Shown here piece after piece: positions 44,769 through 53,168 of a DNA stretch of 64,000 nt. Numbering within the stretch: the stretch's first letter is position 1; every line of letters starts with the position of its first letter. The notes below the pieces were generated by a model. That model searched no databases and had not been told where the DNA came from. It saw only the letters and a program-made list of their open reading frames with translations. Source of the DNA: DATAAP01 sp041690495 (GTDB taxonomy: Bacteria > Pseudomonadota > Alphaproteobacteria > CACIAM-22H2); the NCBI GenBank assembly GCA_041690495.1, contig JAWLHE010000012.1:1-64000 (forward strand), given 5' to 3'. A program made the position numbers and the translations under genes.

Positions 44769-45359
44769 CTAGGCCGTGGTATCGACCCTGGCGCCGGCGC
44801 CCGCCGCCGAACCCTTCGACACCGTGACCATGGCCGGGCGCAGCAGGCGGCCATGAATCGTGTAGCCGGGCTGGAAGACCTGAACGACCGTGCCCGGCGG
44901 ATGCTCGGCGCTGTCGACCTGCATCATCGCCTGATGAAAGTTGTGGTCGAAGGGCTGCCCCGCAGGGTCGACGCGCCTGATTCCGTAGCGCTCCAGCATG
45001 TTCAGCAGCTCCCGCTCGGTCAGCTCGACGCCGGCCGCGAAATTCTCGAGGCTCTCGTCGGCGGCGCGCGCCTCGGCCGGAATCGCTTCGAGGGCGCGGC
45101 GCAGGTTGTCGCCGACCGGCAGAATGTCGCGCGCGAAGTTCGCAACCGCGTACTTGCTGTTCTCCTCGACATCGCGCTGCGCGCGGCGGCGCGTGTTTTC
45201 GGCCTCGGCGAGGGCGCGCAACGCCTGGTCCTTCAAGCGCGCAACCTCCGCCTCGAGCTCGGCGATGCGCGCCTCGGTACCCGGGTCCGCGGCCGGCCGC
45301 ACGGGCTGGGCATCCGGCTCGTTCATGGCGTTGTCGGGCTTGTCGTTGGCGTCGTTCAT
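44769..45359 (-). CDS. grpE: GrpE nucleotide exchange factor
   Basis: 196 residues. A charged, flexible N-terminus precedes a long coiled coil (about 30-90, IAELEAEVARLKDQALRALA), then the compact beta domain with FDHNFHQAMMQVDSAEHPPG and VVQVFQPGYTIHGRLLRPAM, which contacts DnaK. It releases ADP from DnaK and acts as a heat sensor. It follows hrcA on the same strand with about 75 bases between, so hrcA-grpE is probably an operon, separate from dnaK-dnaJ. Confidence 0.97.
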   Translation of the reverse strand: MNDANDKPDNAMNEPDAQPVRPAADPGTEARIAELEAEVARLKDQALRALAEAENTRRRAQRDVEENSKYAVANFARDILPVGDNLRRALEAIPAEARAADESLENFAAGVELTERELLNMLERYGIRRVDPAGQPFDHNFHQAMMQVDSAEHPPGTVVQVFQPGYTIHGRLLRPAMVTVSKGSAAGAGARVDTTA

Positions 45360-45433
45360 GGCGGCGATATCCTGCGCATTGCGTGGCTGTCCTAACGATT
45401 GACGAGGCCGGCGTAAAGAAATACGCGCGGTGC

Positions 45434-46516
45434 CTATCCGATGATCCGTCCAACCACCTTGGCGGTGTAGTCGACGATCGGAATGATGCGGGCGTAATTG
45501 AGGCGCGTCGGGCCGATGACGCCGATCGCGCCGACGATCTGCTCGCGGCTGTTGGCATAGGGCGCGATGATCATCGAGCAGCCGGCAAGCCCGAACAGGT
45601 TGCTCTCCTTGCCGATGAAGATCTGCACGCCTTCGGCACTCTGCGCAGAATCGAGCAGCTTCACCATCGTCTCGCGCGTCTCCAGCGTCTCCAGCAGAAT
45701 GCGGATCCGCTCGAGATCCTCGAGCGCCGTAACGTCCCCGAGCAGGCGCGACTGGCCGCGCACCAGCAGGTAGCTGTCATTGCCGTCGCCGGTCCATGTC
45801 GCGAGGCCCGCCTCGACGACCTTGCGTGCAAGCTCGTCGAGCGCCGCGCGCTGCTGCTCGAGCTCGGCGAGGATGGCGCCGCGCGCCTCCGCCAGAGTTC
45901 GCCCCATCAGCCGCGCGCTGAGATAGTTGCCCGCCTGGACCAGTGCCGACGGAGTCATGCCGGCAGGAACCTGGATCAGCCGGTTTTCGACCAGCCCGTT
46001 CTCGGTAACCAGCACCACGAGGGCGCGACCCGGCCCGAGCAGCACGAATTCGACATGTTTCAGCGGGCTCTCGGTCTTCGGCGCGAGCACCAGGCCTGCG
46101 CACTGCGCCAAGCCCGACAGCATCGCGGTCGCCTCTTCGAGCACCTGCGGGATGCTACGGCCGGACGTCTGGCATTGCACCTCGATGGAGGCGCGCTCCT
46201 CGGCCGACAGGCGGCCGACTTCGAGCAGGCCGTTGACGAACATCCGCAGGCCGGCCTCGGTCGGCAGGCGTCCGGCCGAGGTGTGTGGCGAATAAAGCAG
46301 GCCGGCGTCCTGCAGATCGGCCATGACGTTGCGGATGGTCGCCGGGGAAAGCTGCGTGCCGATGAGCCGCGACAGCGTGCGCGAGCCGACCGGCTCGCCG
46401 GTCTCGACATAGGACTCGACGATACGCCGGAAGATCTCGCGGCTGCGCTCATTGAGCTCGCCGACCGGACTCGGCTTGCCGGGTGCGTTCGGGTCTGGTG
46501 TCCGCATCATCGTCAT
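45434..46516 (-). CDS. hrcA: Heat-inducible transcription repressor HrcA
   Basis: 360 residues. An N-terminal winged helix (about 20-90) includes RRIVESYVETGEPVGSRTLS and LSPATIRNVMADLQDAGLLY, followed by SPHTSAGRLPTEAGLRMFVN, the HrcA signature. The GAF-like dimerisation domain lies in the C-terminal half (MIIAPYANSREQIVGAIGVI, then GPTRLNYARIIPIVDY). HrcA represses groESL or dnaK through CIRCE elements, but none is present in the upstream regions of dnaK, grpE or hrcA here. It is divergent from rph, the usual alphaproteobacterial order. Confidence 0.97.
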   Translation of the reverse strand: MTMMRTPDPNAPGKPSPVGELNERSREIFRRIVESYVETGEPVGSRTLSRLIGTQLSPATIRNVMADLQDAGLLYSPHTSAGRLPTEAGLRMFVNGLLEVGRLSAEERASIEVQCQTSGRSIPQVLEEATAMLSGLAQCAGLVLAPKTESPLKHVEFVLLGPGRALVVLVTENGLVENRLIQVPAGMTPSALVQAGNYLSARLMGRTLAEARGAILAELEQQRAALDELARKVVEAGLATWTGDGNDSYLLVRGQSRLLGDVTALEDLERIRILLETLETRETMVKLLDSAQSAEGVQIFIGKESNLFGLAGCSMIIAPYANSREQIVGAIGVIGPTRLNYARIIPIVDYTAKVVGRIIG

Positions 46517-46638
46517 GCCCGAAAAATGTAGGAAGCGCGCTCAAGCCCGTCAATGCAAGGCGAAATCGCGCGCTGGACGCACCTCGACCCGCCGGGGTAG
46601 GGTCCGCGCGCTTTTTAACGATCCCTCAAGGAGTCCCC

Positions 46639-47355
46639 ATGCGCCCGTCCGGCCGCGCGCCCGACGCGCTCCGCGCCGTCACCCTCGAGCCTGGATTCGC
46701 CAAATACGCGGAAGGCTCGTGCCTCGTGCGGTTCGGCGATACCCATGTCCTGTGTACCGCCAGCGTCGAGGAGAAGGTGCCGCCGTTCCTGCGCAACACC
46801 GGCAGCGGCTGGGTGACGGCGGAGTACGGCATGCTCCCGCGCTCGACCCACACCCGCACCGACCGGGAGGCGGCGCGCGGCAGGCAAAGCGGGCGCACGC
46901 AGGAGATCCAGCGCCTGATCGGCCGCGCGCTGCGCGCCGTCACCGATCTCAAGGCGATGGGCGAGCGCCAGATCAAGGTCGACTGCGACGTGATCCAGGC
47001 CGATGGCGGGACACGCACCGCGGCCATCACCGGCTCGTGGGTAGCGCTGCGACAGGCGTTGGGAACGCTCGTCAAATCCGGCGCGCTCGGCAGGCTGCCG
47101 CTGACCGACCATGTCGCCGCGGTGTCATGCGGCATGTTCAACGGCACGCCGGTTCTCGACCTCGACTACGCCGAGGACTCGAACGCCGAGGCCGATGCCA
47201 ATTTCGTTCTCACCGGCGCGGGCGGCATCGTCGAGGTGCAGGGCACGGCCGAGCGCGCCGCGTTCTCCGAGGCGCGCTTCCTCGAGATGATGGCGCTGGC
47301 GCGCAAGGGCATCGGCCAGCTGGTCGAACTCCAGAAAAAGGCGGTCGGTGGCTGA
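46639..47355 (+). CDS. rph: Ribonuclease PH
   Basis: 238 residues from the ATG at 46639, with AAGGAG five bases upstream. It starts MRPSGRAPDALRAVTLEPGF and contains GYAxRSxR-like WVTAEYGMLPRSTHTRTDRE, the phosphate-binding Arg in RRTQEIQRLIGRALRAV-type sequence, and the catalytic DCDVIQADGGTRTAAITGS. It trims the 3' ends of tRNA precursors by phosphorolysis as a hexamer. It is divergent from hrcA. Confidence 0.97.
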   Translation: MRPSGRAPDALRAVTLEPGFAKYAEGSCLVRFGDTHVLCTASVEEKVPPFLRNTGSGWVTAEYGMLPRSTHTRTDREAARGRQSGRTQEIQRLIGRALRAVTDLKAMGERQIKVDCDVIQADGGTRTAAITGSWVALRQALGTLVKSGALGRLPLTDHVAAVSCGMFNGTPVLDLDYAEDSNAEADANFVLTGAGGIVEVQGTAERAAFSEARFLEMMALARKGIGQLVELQKKAVGG

Positions 47356-47356
47356 A

Positions 47357-47602
47357 TCACGTGCAGGCGAAGCGGAAGCGCGCGTAGCTCGGGCCCGTCG
47401 CGCCGACGAACACCTGATCGAGCAGGTCGTAGCCGCGACCGCCGCAGGCAAGGCTGGCGTATTCGTGGAATTCTTCATGCAGCGCCTGTGGGCTGGCGAC
47501 ACCGGGCCCGGCATAGCCGGTTTCGAATTCGTAGGTCGGGTGCGGCGGCTTCGCGCAGGCGGCGAGAAGTGCAAGCGCAAGCACGATGATGAAGCGGGTC
47601 AT
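47357..47602 (-). CDS. Small hypothetical lipoprotein
   Basis: 81 residues. Signal peptide with lipobox LLAAC around residue 16, then a mature part of about 65 residues with three Cys, counting the lipidated one, and segments such as SPQALHEEFHEYASLACGGR and SYARFRFACT. It lies between rph and rdgB on the opposite strand; its stop is one base after the rph stop. No family recognised. Confidence 0.7.
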   Translation of the reverse strand: MTRFIIVLALALLAACAKPPHPTYEFETGYAGPGVASPQALHEEFHEYASLACGGRGYDLLDQVFVGATGPSYARFRFACT

Positions 47603-47670
47603 CGACGATTCCCCGTGTCCGGTCGATACGGCAACGCTTGTCGCGCCGAACCGTTCCGCGGGGCGCCGCG

Positions 47671-48267
47671 GTGAGCCGGAAGTTCGCCGGGAAGAGGCTG
47701 GTCATCGCCAGTCACAATCAAGGCAAGGTGCGCGAGATCGGCGATCTGCTGCGGCCGTTCGCGGTCGAGGTCGTCTCGGCCGGATCACTCGATCTGCCCG
47801 AGCCGGAGGAGACCGGTACGACGTTCGAAGCCAATGCCGAGATCAAGGCCAGGGCTGCGGCGCGCACCAGCGGCCTTCCGGCGCTGGCCGACGATTCGGG
47901 GCTGTGCGTCGCGGCGTTGGGCGGTGCGCCGGGCATCCATTCGGCGCGCTGGGCCGGTCCTGGCAAGGATTTCAAGACCGCGATGGAAACGGTCGAGGCG
48001 AAGCTCGCAGGACAGGAGGACCGGCGCGCCTATTTCGTCTGCGCGCTGTCGCTGGCCTGGCCCGACGGCCATGTCGAGACGTTCCGCGGCGAGGTGCACG
48101 GCATTCTCGTCTGGCCGCCCCGCGGGAGCCGCGGCTTTGGCTACGACCCGGTCTTCCTGCCCGTAAGCGGCACGCAGACATTCGGCGAGATGGAGCCGGA
48201 TCGGAAGCACGCGATCAGCCATCGCGCTGCCGCGTTCCGCAAACTGATCGACGCCTGTTTCGCCTAG
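47671..48267 (+). CDS. rdgB: XTP/dITP diphosphatase (RdgB/HAM1)
   Basis: 198 residues from a GTG at 47671; an in-frame TTG at 47638 is less likely. LVIASHNQGKVREIGDLL is the substrate-entry motif, FEANAEIKARAAARTSGLPA and LADDSGLCVAALGGAPGIHS form the catalytic core, and GFGYDPVF and FGEMEPDRKHAISHRAAAF complete the family signature. It removes deaminated purine nucleotides such as ITP and XTP. Its TAG stop overlaps the convergent DUF6356 gene on a shared CTAG. Confidence 0.96.
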   Translation: MSRKFAGKRLVIASHNQGKVREIGDLLRPFAVEVVSAGSLDLPEPEETGTTFEANAEIKARAAARTSGLPALADDSGLCVAALGGAPGIHSARWAGPGKDFKTAMETVEAKLAGQEDRRAYFVCALSLAWPDGHVETFRGEVHGILVWPPRGSRGFGYDPVFLPVSGTQTFGEMEPDRKHAISHRAAAFRKLIDACFA

Positions 48268-48518
48268 GAGGTCTGGCGCAGAGGAGCGGCAGGCGCCTCG
48301 GGCTGGCGCCGACGATGCGTCACCATGCGGGTGTGCAGCTCGCTGATCGTGGTGCTGCCGGTGCGCACGAACAGGAACGGCAGCAGGCCGTGCAGCAGAC
48401 AGGCCAGCCCGCCAAAAATCATGCGGATGCCGAACCGCGACGCCTGGCCGAGATGCTGACCGTAGGTCTCCCCGACAGTCGCGGGATGCGCGGTGAACAG
48501 GGTGTGGAGCCGATTCAT
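48264..48518 (-). CDS. DUF6356 family small protein
   Basis: 84 residues, MNRLHTLFTAHPATVGETYG followed by QHLGQASRFGIRMIFGGLAC and a hydrophobic segment (about 30-50), ending in a basic/Pro-rich tail. This fits the short alphaproteobacterial DUF6356 family, of unknown function. The frame is open for a further 54 codons upstream, but the ATG at 48518 gives the family's length. The family often sits beside rdgB or hemW, as here. Confidence 0.75.
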   Translation of the reverse strand: MNRLHTLFTAHPATVGETYGQHLGQASRFGIRMIFGGLACLLHGLLPFLFVRTGSTTISELHTRMVTHRRRQPEAPAAPLRQTS

Positions 48519-48624
48519 GAGGGGCAATGCTACCCGATCCGGCGCGAAACGGTTTGCAATCTTGCCCGGCTTTACGTGATAACTTAGAATCTCATTGCTC
48601 AAACTGTATAGTCCTTGAAAATCT

Positions 48625-49092
48625 ATGCCTCTTGATGATGTCGATCGCAAGATTCTGCAGCTTCTGCAGGAGGATGCCACCGCACCCGTCGCTACGATCG
48701 CCGACTCGGTCGGGCTGTCGCCGTCGCCCTGCTGGCGGCGGATCCAGCGCCTGGAGCAGGAAGGCTATATCCGCGGCCGGGTCGCCCTGCTCGACCCCGG
48801 CAAGCTCAATGTCGGCGTCACCGTGTTCGTGGCGGTCCGCACCAGCGAGCACGATCTCGGCTGGCTCGAGCGATTCGCCGCGGCGGTGCGCGATTTCCCG
48901 GAGGTGGTCGAGTTCTATCGCATGAGCGGCGACATCGATTACCTGCTCCGCGTCGTCGTCCCCGACATCGCCGCCTACGACGCCTTCTACAAGCGCCTGA
49001 TCCAGCGCGTGACCCTGTCCGACGTCAGTTCCAGCTTCGCCATGGAGACGATCAAATACACCACGGCCCTTCCCGTCAGCTACGCGCGGTGA
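48625..49092 (+). CDS. Lrp/AsnC family transcriptional regulator
   Basis: 155 residues. The helix-turn-helix is at the N-terminus (LDDVDRKILQLLQEDATAPV, GLSPSPCWRRIQRLEQEGYI). An RAM domain follows (VVEFYRMSGDIDYLLRVVVP, and SSSFAMETIKYTTALP near the end), which normally binds an amino acid and holds the octamer together. No obvious structural gene target is adjacent: the DUF6356 gene is divergent and hemW lies beyond a REP-like repeat. Confidence 0.93.
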   Translation: MPLDDVDRKILQLLQEDATAPVATIADSVGLSPSPCWRRIQRLEQEGYIRGRVALLDPGKLNVGVTVFVAVRTSEHDLGWLERFAAAVRDFPEVVEFYRMSGDIDYLLRVVVPDIAAYDAFYKRLIQRVTLSDVSSSFAMETIKYTTALPVSYAR

Positions 49093-49141
49093 CGAGGCCG
49101 CGCATGGCTGGAATAAGTGGGACGTCGGCCCTATCTTATTT

Positions 49142-49203
49142 GCGTCACCCGCGGACTTGATCCGCGGGTCCGTGGATCCGCGGATCAAGTCCGCGGATGA
49201 CGC
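49142..49203. repeat. REP-like near-perfect inverted repeat
   Basis: Two 26-base arms (49142-49167 and 49178-49203) are reverse complements with one mismatch, around a 10-base loop. The left arm starts GCGTCACCCGCGGACTTGAT and the right arm ends GTCCGCGGATGACGC. The same core occurs in the inverted repeat at 337-425. It lies between the Lrp gene and hemW and could end transcripts or bind a REP-associated transposase. Confidence 0.85.
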
Positions 49204-49233
49204 TCACCTTAATGGCAGACAGCGCACTCCGAT

Positions 49234-50424
49234 ATGCAAAGCGCGTCACACACGCGATCGTCGGTCGACAGCGAGCGCGGCTTCGCGGTCTATGTGCATT
49301 GGCCGTTCTGCCTGTCGAAGTGCCCGTATTGCGACTTCAACAGCCATGTCCGCGCGAGAATCGACGAGGATGGCTGGCGCGACGCATTGCTCGCCGAGCT
49401 CGATCACTTCGCGGCGGAGACGCGCGGCCGCACCGTAAGTGCGGTGTTCTTCGGCGGCGGCACGCCGTCGCTGATGGCGCCGGCCACGACGCATGCGGCG
49501 ATCGGGCGAATCGCGCGCAACTGGACGCTGGCGCCCGACGCCGAGATCACGCTCGAGGCCAATCCCAATTCCGCCGAGCGCGCGCGCTTCGCCGATTTCC
49601 GCGCGGCCGGAATCAACCGCGTGTCGATCGGCGTGCAGGCGCTCGACGATGCCGCCCTCAAACTGCTCGGCCGCGCCCACGGCCAGAGCGAAGCGCGCGC
49701 CGCGATCGCGGCCGCCGCGGCGACGTTCGAGCGCTACTCCTTCGACCTGATCTATGCGCGGCCGGACCAGAGCGTCGCAGCGTGGCGCGCCGAGCTTGCC
49801 GACGCGCTGGCGATGGCCGGAGATCACCTCTCGGTCTATCAGCTCACCATCGAGCCGGGCACCGCCTTCCATGCGCTGCATGCCCGCGGCGGCCTCGCCG
49901 TGCCGGACGAGGAAGCGGCCGAGGAACTCTACGATGCGACGCACGAAATGCTCGAGGCGGCGGGCCTGCCCGCCTACGAGGTCTCGAACCACGCGCGGCC
50001 CGGCCATGCGTGCCGCCACAACCTGATCTACTGGCGCTACGAGGACTATGCCGGCGTCGGCCCCGGCGCGCATGGCCGCCTGACGCTCGACGGCGTCAAG
50101 ACCGCGACGCGCCAGGAAAAGGCGCCCGAGACCTGGCTGGCCCGCGTGCGCGAACGCGGCCACGGCACCGCCGAGCGCTTCGCCGTGCCGCGCGGCGAGG
50201 CCGCGTCCGAGGCGCTGATGATGGGCCTGCGCCTGAGCGATGGCGTCGATCCCATGCGCTTCGCGCGCGCGACCGGCGTGGCGCTCGACGATGCGCTCGA
50301 TAGCGGCCGGCTCGCGCGGCTGATCGAGGGCGGGTTTCTCGCGCGCACGGAGAACGGCGGCATTCAAGCGACGCCACAAGGCCGCAAGGTGCTGAACGCC
50401 GTGCTGGGTGAACTGCTCGCGTGA
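49234..50424 (+). CDS. hemW: Radical SAM haem chaperone HemW
   Basis: 396 residues. The radical-SAM cluster motif CxxxCxxC is present as CLSKCPYC, in VYVHWPFCLSKCPYCDFNSH. FFGGGTPSLM, NPNS and GINRVSIGVQALDDAALKLL are HemW/HemN-like features, and GVGPGAHGR is also conserved. The Cys residue after the cluster that marks true coproporphyrinogen dehydrogenase (CxxxCxxCxC) is replaced by Phe, typical of HemW, which binds haem and delivers it to apoproteins. It starts 30 bases after the REP-like repeat. Confidence 0.93.
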   Translation: MQSASHTRSSVDSERGFAVYVHWPFCLSKCPYCDFNSHVRARIDEDGWRDALLAELDHFAAETRGRTVSAVFFGGGTPSLMAPATTHAAIGRIARNWTLAPDAEITLEANPNSAERARFADFRAAGINRVSIGVQALDDAALKLLGRAHGQSEARAAIAAAAATFERYSFDLIYARPDQSVAAWRAELADALAMAGDHLSVYQLTIEPGTAFHALHARGGLAVPDEEAAEELYDATHEMLEAAGLPAYEVSNHARPGHACRHNLIYWRYEDYAGVGPGAHGRLTLDGVKTATRQEKAPETWLARVRERGHGTAERFAVPRGEAASEALMMGLRLSDGVDPMRFARATGVALDDALDSGRLARLIEGGFLARTENGGIQATPQGRKVLNAVLGELLA

Positions 50425-50494
50425 GGCCATCGCCCCGTGGGGGGCGATCTCAGGTCCGCTCCTATACCGAGATCTCTCCGTTGTGATCGGCGAA

Positions 50495-51832
50495 CTACTG
50501 CCCGACCTGCTCGAAGCTGTCGGGTGCCGGCGAGATGGTGCGGAAACCGTTGCGGCGCACCTCGACGATGGCGAGATGGCGTTCGATCGAGCCGTCGGGC
50601 ATCAGCCTGAACACGCCGTCCATGCCGGCGAAGCCGATCGGGTTGGTGATCGCCTCCTGCGAGAAATCGGGTCCGCCCTCGGCACGGGCGAGCACGGCCG
50701 CGAGCGCGGTCGCATCGTAGGCGACGGTGGCGACACGCGGCGGATCGCGCCGATAGACGTCGCGATAGCGCTTGGCGAAGGCATCGCGCGATTCCGGCGG
50801 CGGCCCGGCGAACCAGCCGCCGACCAGCGCCGGCTCGCGGGTTACGCGCGGCTCGTCCCACAGCGCCGAACCGAGGAAGCGCACGCGCGCCGGATCGATG
50901 TCGTAATAGGGCAGCAGCGGTGCTATCGCCAGCAGCCGCTCGCCGAAATCGGGCAACAGCACGGCATCGAAACGCACCTCGCCGATCGTGTCGATTCCTT
51001 CGAGGCGGCGCAGCGCCTGGCGGCTGACCTCGTCGCCGCGCGTCTCGAGCTCGCGGCGCTGCTGCTCGAGGCTGGCGCGACGCGCCTCGTAGGAGGCGAG
51101 CCTGCGCACCACCGGCGAGGCATCGGTGGTGCCGGGATCGTAGCGTTCGATCGCCGTGAGCTGGCCGCCGACCATGTTGGTCGTCGCATAGAGCGCGTTC
51201 TCGACCGCCGCGCCATAGCTGTTGTTCGGCAGCAATGCCGCAAAACGCGACAGGCCGCGCGAGTGCGCGAACTCGATCACGCGGGCGATCTGGGCGCGCG
51301 GCGGCACCCCCATCACGTACACGCCGGGCGCGGCGACCGACAGGTCGTTGGAGAAACTGAGCACGCTGACGCCGGCCGGCTGTGCGCGCTCTGCGACGGC
51401 CGGCACTTCGGCGGCGAAGAGCGGCCCTACGATCAGCCGCGCGCCGGCGTAGATGGCGGCATCTGCCGCGGCCGCGGCGCCCTCCGGCGTGCCGGCGGTG
51501 TCGCGCGGCAGCAATGTGAAGTTCTCATCGCCGACCTCGAACACCGCGAGCTCTGCGGCATCGAGCAGGGCGCGGCCGATAGCGGCATTCGGCCCCGAGA
51601 GCGGCACCAGCAGCGCAACGCGGATCTCGTTGGCCGGAGGCGCCTCGCCGAATCCAGTGGGCGGCACCTCCTCCTCGAGGATGGCCTCCGACGGCGCGGG
51701 CAGCGCGGTCGGCGCCTCGGTGACGGGCGCAGGCGCTTGGACAGGCCGCGGCTGACGCTCTACGTTGCTTTGGCACGCCGCCAGAATCAGCACGAACAGG
51801 ACGGCGACGGCGGGGCGGCAGAATCGGGTCAT
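50495..51832 (-). CDS. Penicillin-binding protein activator, LpoA-like lipoprotein
   Basis: 445 residues from ATG 51832 (MTRFCRPAVAVLFVLILAAC), with a lipobox at about residue 20. A Pro/Glu-rich linker precedes a periplasmic-binding-protein-type I fold (VALLVPLSGPNAAIGRALLD, GARLIVGPLFAAEVPAVAER, FAALLPNNSYG, and YDATALAAVLARAEGG near the end). This is the C-terminal domain family of LpoA, which stimulates PBP1A from the outer membrane. It is divergent from rsmI, with starts about 30 bases apart; an ATG at 51862 is an alternative start that would abut rsmI. Confidence 0.88.
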   Translation of the reverse strand: MTRFCRPAVAVLFVLILAACQSNVERQPRPVQAPAPVTEAPTALPAPSEAILEEEVPPTGFGEAPPANEIRVALLVPLSGPNAAIGRALLDAAELAVFEVGDENFTLLPRDTAGTPEGAAAAADAAIYAGARLIVGPLFAAEVPAVAERAQPAGVSVLSFSNDLSVAAPGVYVMGVPPRAQIARVIEFAHSRGLSRFAALLPNNSYGAAVENALYATTNMVGGQLTAIERYDPGTTDASPVVRRLASYEARRASLEQQRRELETRGDEVSRQALRRLEGIDTIGEVRFDAVLLPDFGERLLAIAPLLPYYDIDPARVRFLGSALWDEPRVTREPALVGGWFAGPPPESRDAFAKRYRDVYRRDPPRVATVAYDATALAAVLARAEGGPDFSQEAITNPIGFAGMDGVFRLMPDGSIERHLAIVEVRRNGFRTISPAPDSFEQVGQ

Positions 51833-51860
51833 GAAGAGTCCACGAGGGCGAGCGAACACC

Positions 51861-52754
51861 ATGTCCTCCCGCGAGAAGAGCGAGCCTAGCCGCCGGGCGC
51901 GCGCAAGTAAATTGGCGCCCGGGCTGTACGTCGTCGCGACGCCGCTGGGCAATCTGGGCGACATCACCAGGCGCGCGGCCGAAGTACTGACCGCAGTCGA
52001 TCTCGTCGCGTGCGAGGATACTCGCGTCACCGGCCGCCTGTTCCAGGCGCTCGGCCTGTCGCCGCCGCGCCTCGTCCGCTACGACGACCATGCCGGCGAG
52101 GGCACGCGTGCGATGCTGCTCGAGCAGCTGCGCGAAGGCAAGGTGGTCGCGCTCGTCTCCGACGCCGGAACGCCGCTGGTGGCCGATCCCGGCTACCGCC
52201 TGGTGCGCGCCGCGCACGACGCGGGCCTGCGCGTCATGACCGTGCCGGGCCCGTCCGCCATGATCGCGGCCCTGAGCATCGCCGGACTGCCGAGCGACCG
52301 CTTCCTGTGCAGCGGCTTCCTGCCGCAGCGGTCCGGCGCGCGCCGCAAGGCGCTGGGCGAGCTCGCCGCCGTGCCCGCCACCCTGGTCATTCCCGAGGCG
52401 CCGCACCGGCTGGCCGAGAGCCTCGCCGACATGGCGACGGTGCTGGGCCCGCGCGAGGCGGTGGTCGCGCGCGAGCTGACCAAGCTGTTCGAGGAGACGC
52501 GGCGCGGAACACTCGACGCACTCGCCGCGCATTACGCCGGGTCCGGGCCGCCCAAGGGCGAGATCGTGGTCGTGATCGGCCCGCCCGGCGAAAGCGATCG
52601 CCAGGCCGAGGCGGCAACCCTCGACGAGCGGCTCGTCCGCGCCCTGGAAACCGAGAGCGTGCGTGACGCCGCCGCGACCGTCGCCGCCGCGACGGGGCTG
52701 CCGCGCCGCCAGGTCTATGCGCGCGCCCTCGATCTGGCGCGGAGCCGGCGCTGA
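51861..52754 (+). CDS. rsmI: 16S rRNA (cytidine1402-2'-O)-methyltransferase RsmI
   Basis: 297 residues. An SAM-dependent tetrapyrrole-methylase fold with LYVVATPLGNLGDITRRAAE, DLVACEDTRVT, VSDAGTPLVADPGYRLV, VPGPSAMIAALSIAGLPSD and FLCSGFLPQR, the full RsmI pattern. It methylates C1402 in the ribosomal decoding centre. The TGA stop overlaps the yraN start (TGATG). The PBP activator / rsmI / yraN order is common in proteobacteria. Confidence 0.96.
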   Translation: MSSREKSEPSRRARASKLAPGLYVVATPLGNLGDITRRAAEVLTAVDLVACEDTRVTGRLFQALGLSPPRLVRYDDHAGEGTRAMLLEQLREGKVVALVSDAGTPLVADPGYRLVRAAHDAGLRVMTVPGPSAMIAALSIAGLPSDRFLCSGFLPQRSGARRKALGELAAVPATLVIPEAPHRLAESLADMATVLGPREAVVARELTKLFEETRRGTLDALAAHYAGSGPPKGEIVVVIGPPGESDRQAEAATLDERLVRALETESVRDAAATVAAATGLPRRQVYARALDLARSRR

Positions 52755-53134
52755 TGGCGAGCCGCGCGCGGCGCGCGGCGGAGCGCCGCGGACGCTGGGG
52801 CGAGGCGATCGCGGCACTGCGCCTGCGGCTTGCCGGCTATCGCATTCTCGCCCGCAACTTCCGCAGTCCGGTCGGCGAGATCGACCTGATCGCGCGACGC
52901 GGCGCCACCGTGATCTTCGTCGAGGTCAAGGCGCGCGCGGCCCATGAAGTGGCGGCCGAAGCAATCGGGCCGCGCCAGCAGGCGCGGATCCGCCGCGCGG
53001 CCGAGGCCTTTCTCGCCGGCCGGCCCGAGCTGGCCACATTTTCGCTAAGATTCGACGCGATTCTGATTCAACCGTGGCGCGCACCGCGCCATGTCGTCGA
53101 CGCTTGGCGCGGCGTCGGCCTCCGTACTAAATAG
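52754..53134 (+). CDS. yraN: YraN family protein (UPF0102)
   Basis: 126 residues with the RecB/Holliday-junction-resolvase-like nuclease fold: GEIDLIARRGATVIFVEVKA carries the E, D, ExK signature, after an ILARNFRSPVG strand. Role unknown; homologues are found beside rsmI or the LpoA-like gene as here. It is coupled to rsmI by a one-base overlap. Family assignment is firm, enzymatic activity is inferred. Confidence 0.92.
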   Translation: MASRARRAAERRGRWGEAIAALRLRLAGYRILARNFRSPVGEIDLIARRGATVIFVEVKARAAHEVAAEAIGPRQQARIRRAAEAFLAGRPELATFSLRFDAILIQPWRAPRHVVDAWRGVGLRTK

Positions 53135-53168
53135 CGCCGTCTTATTGCAACCGCGTTGGGGGGACTCC

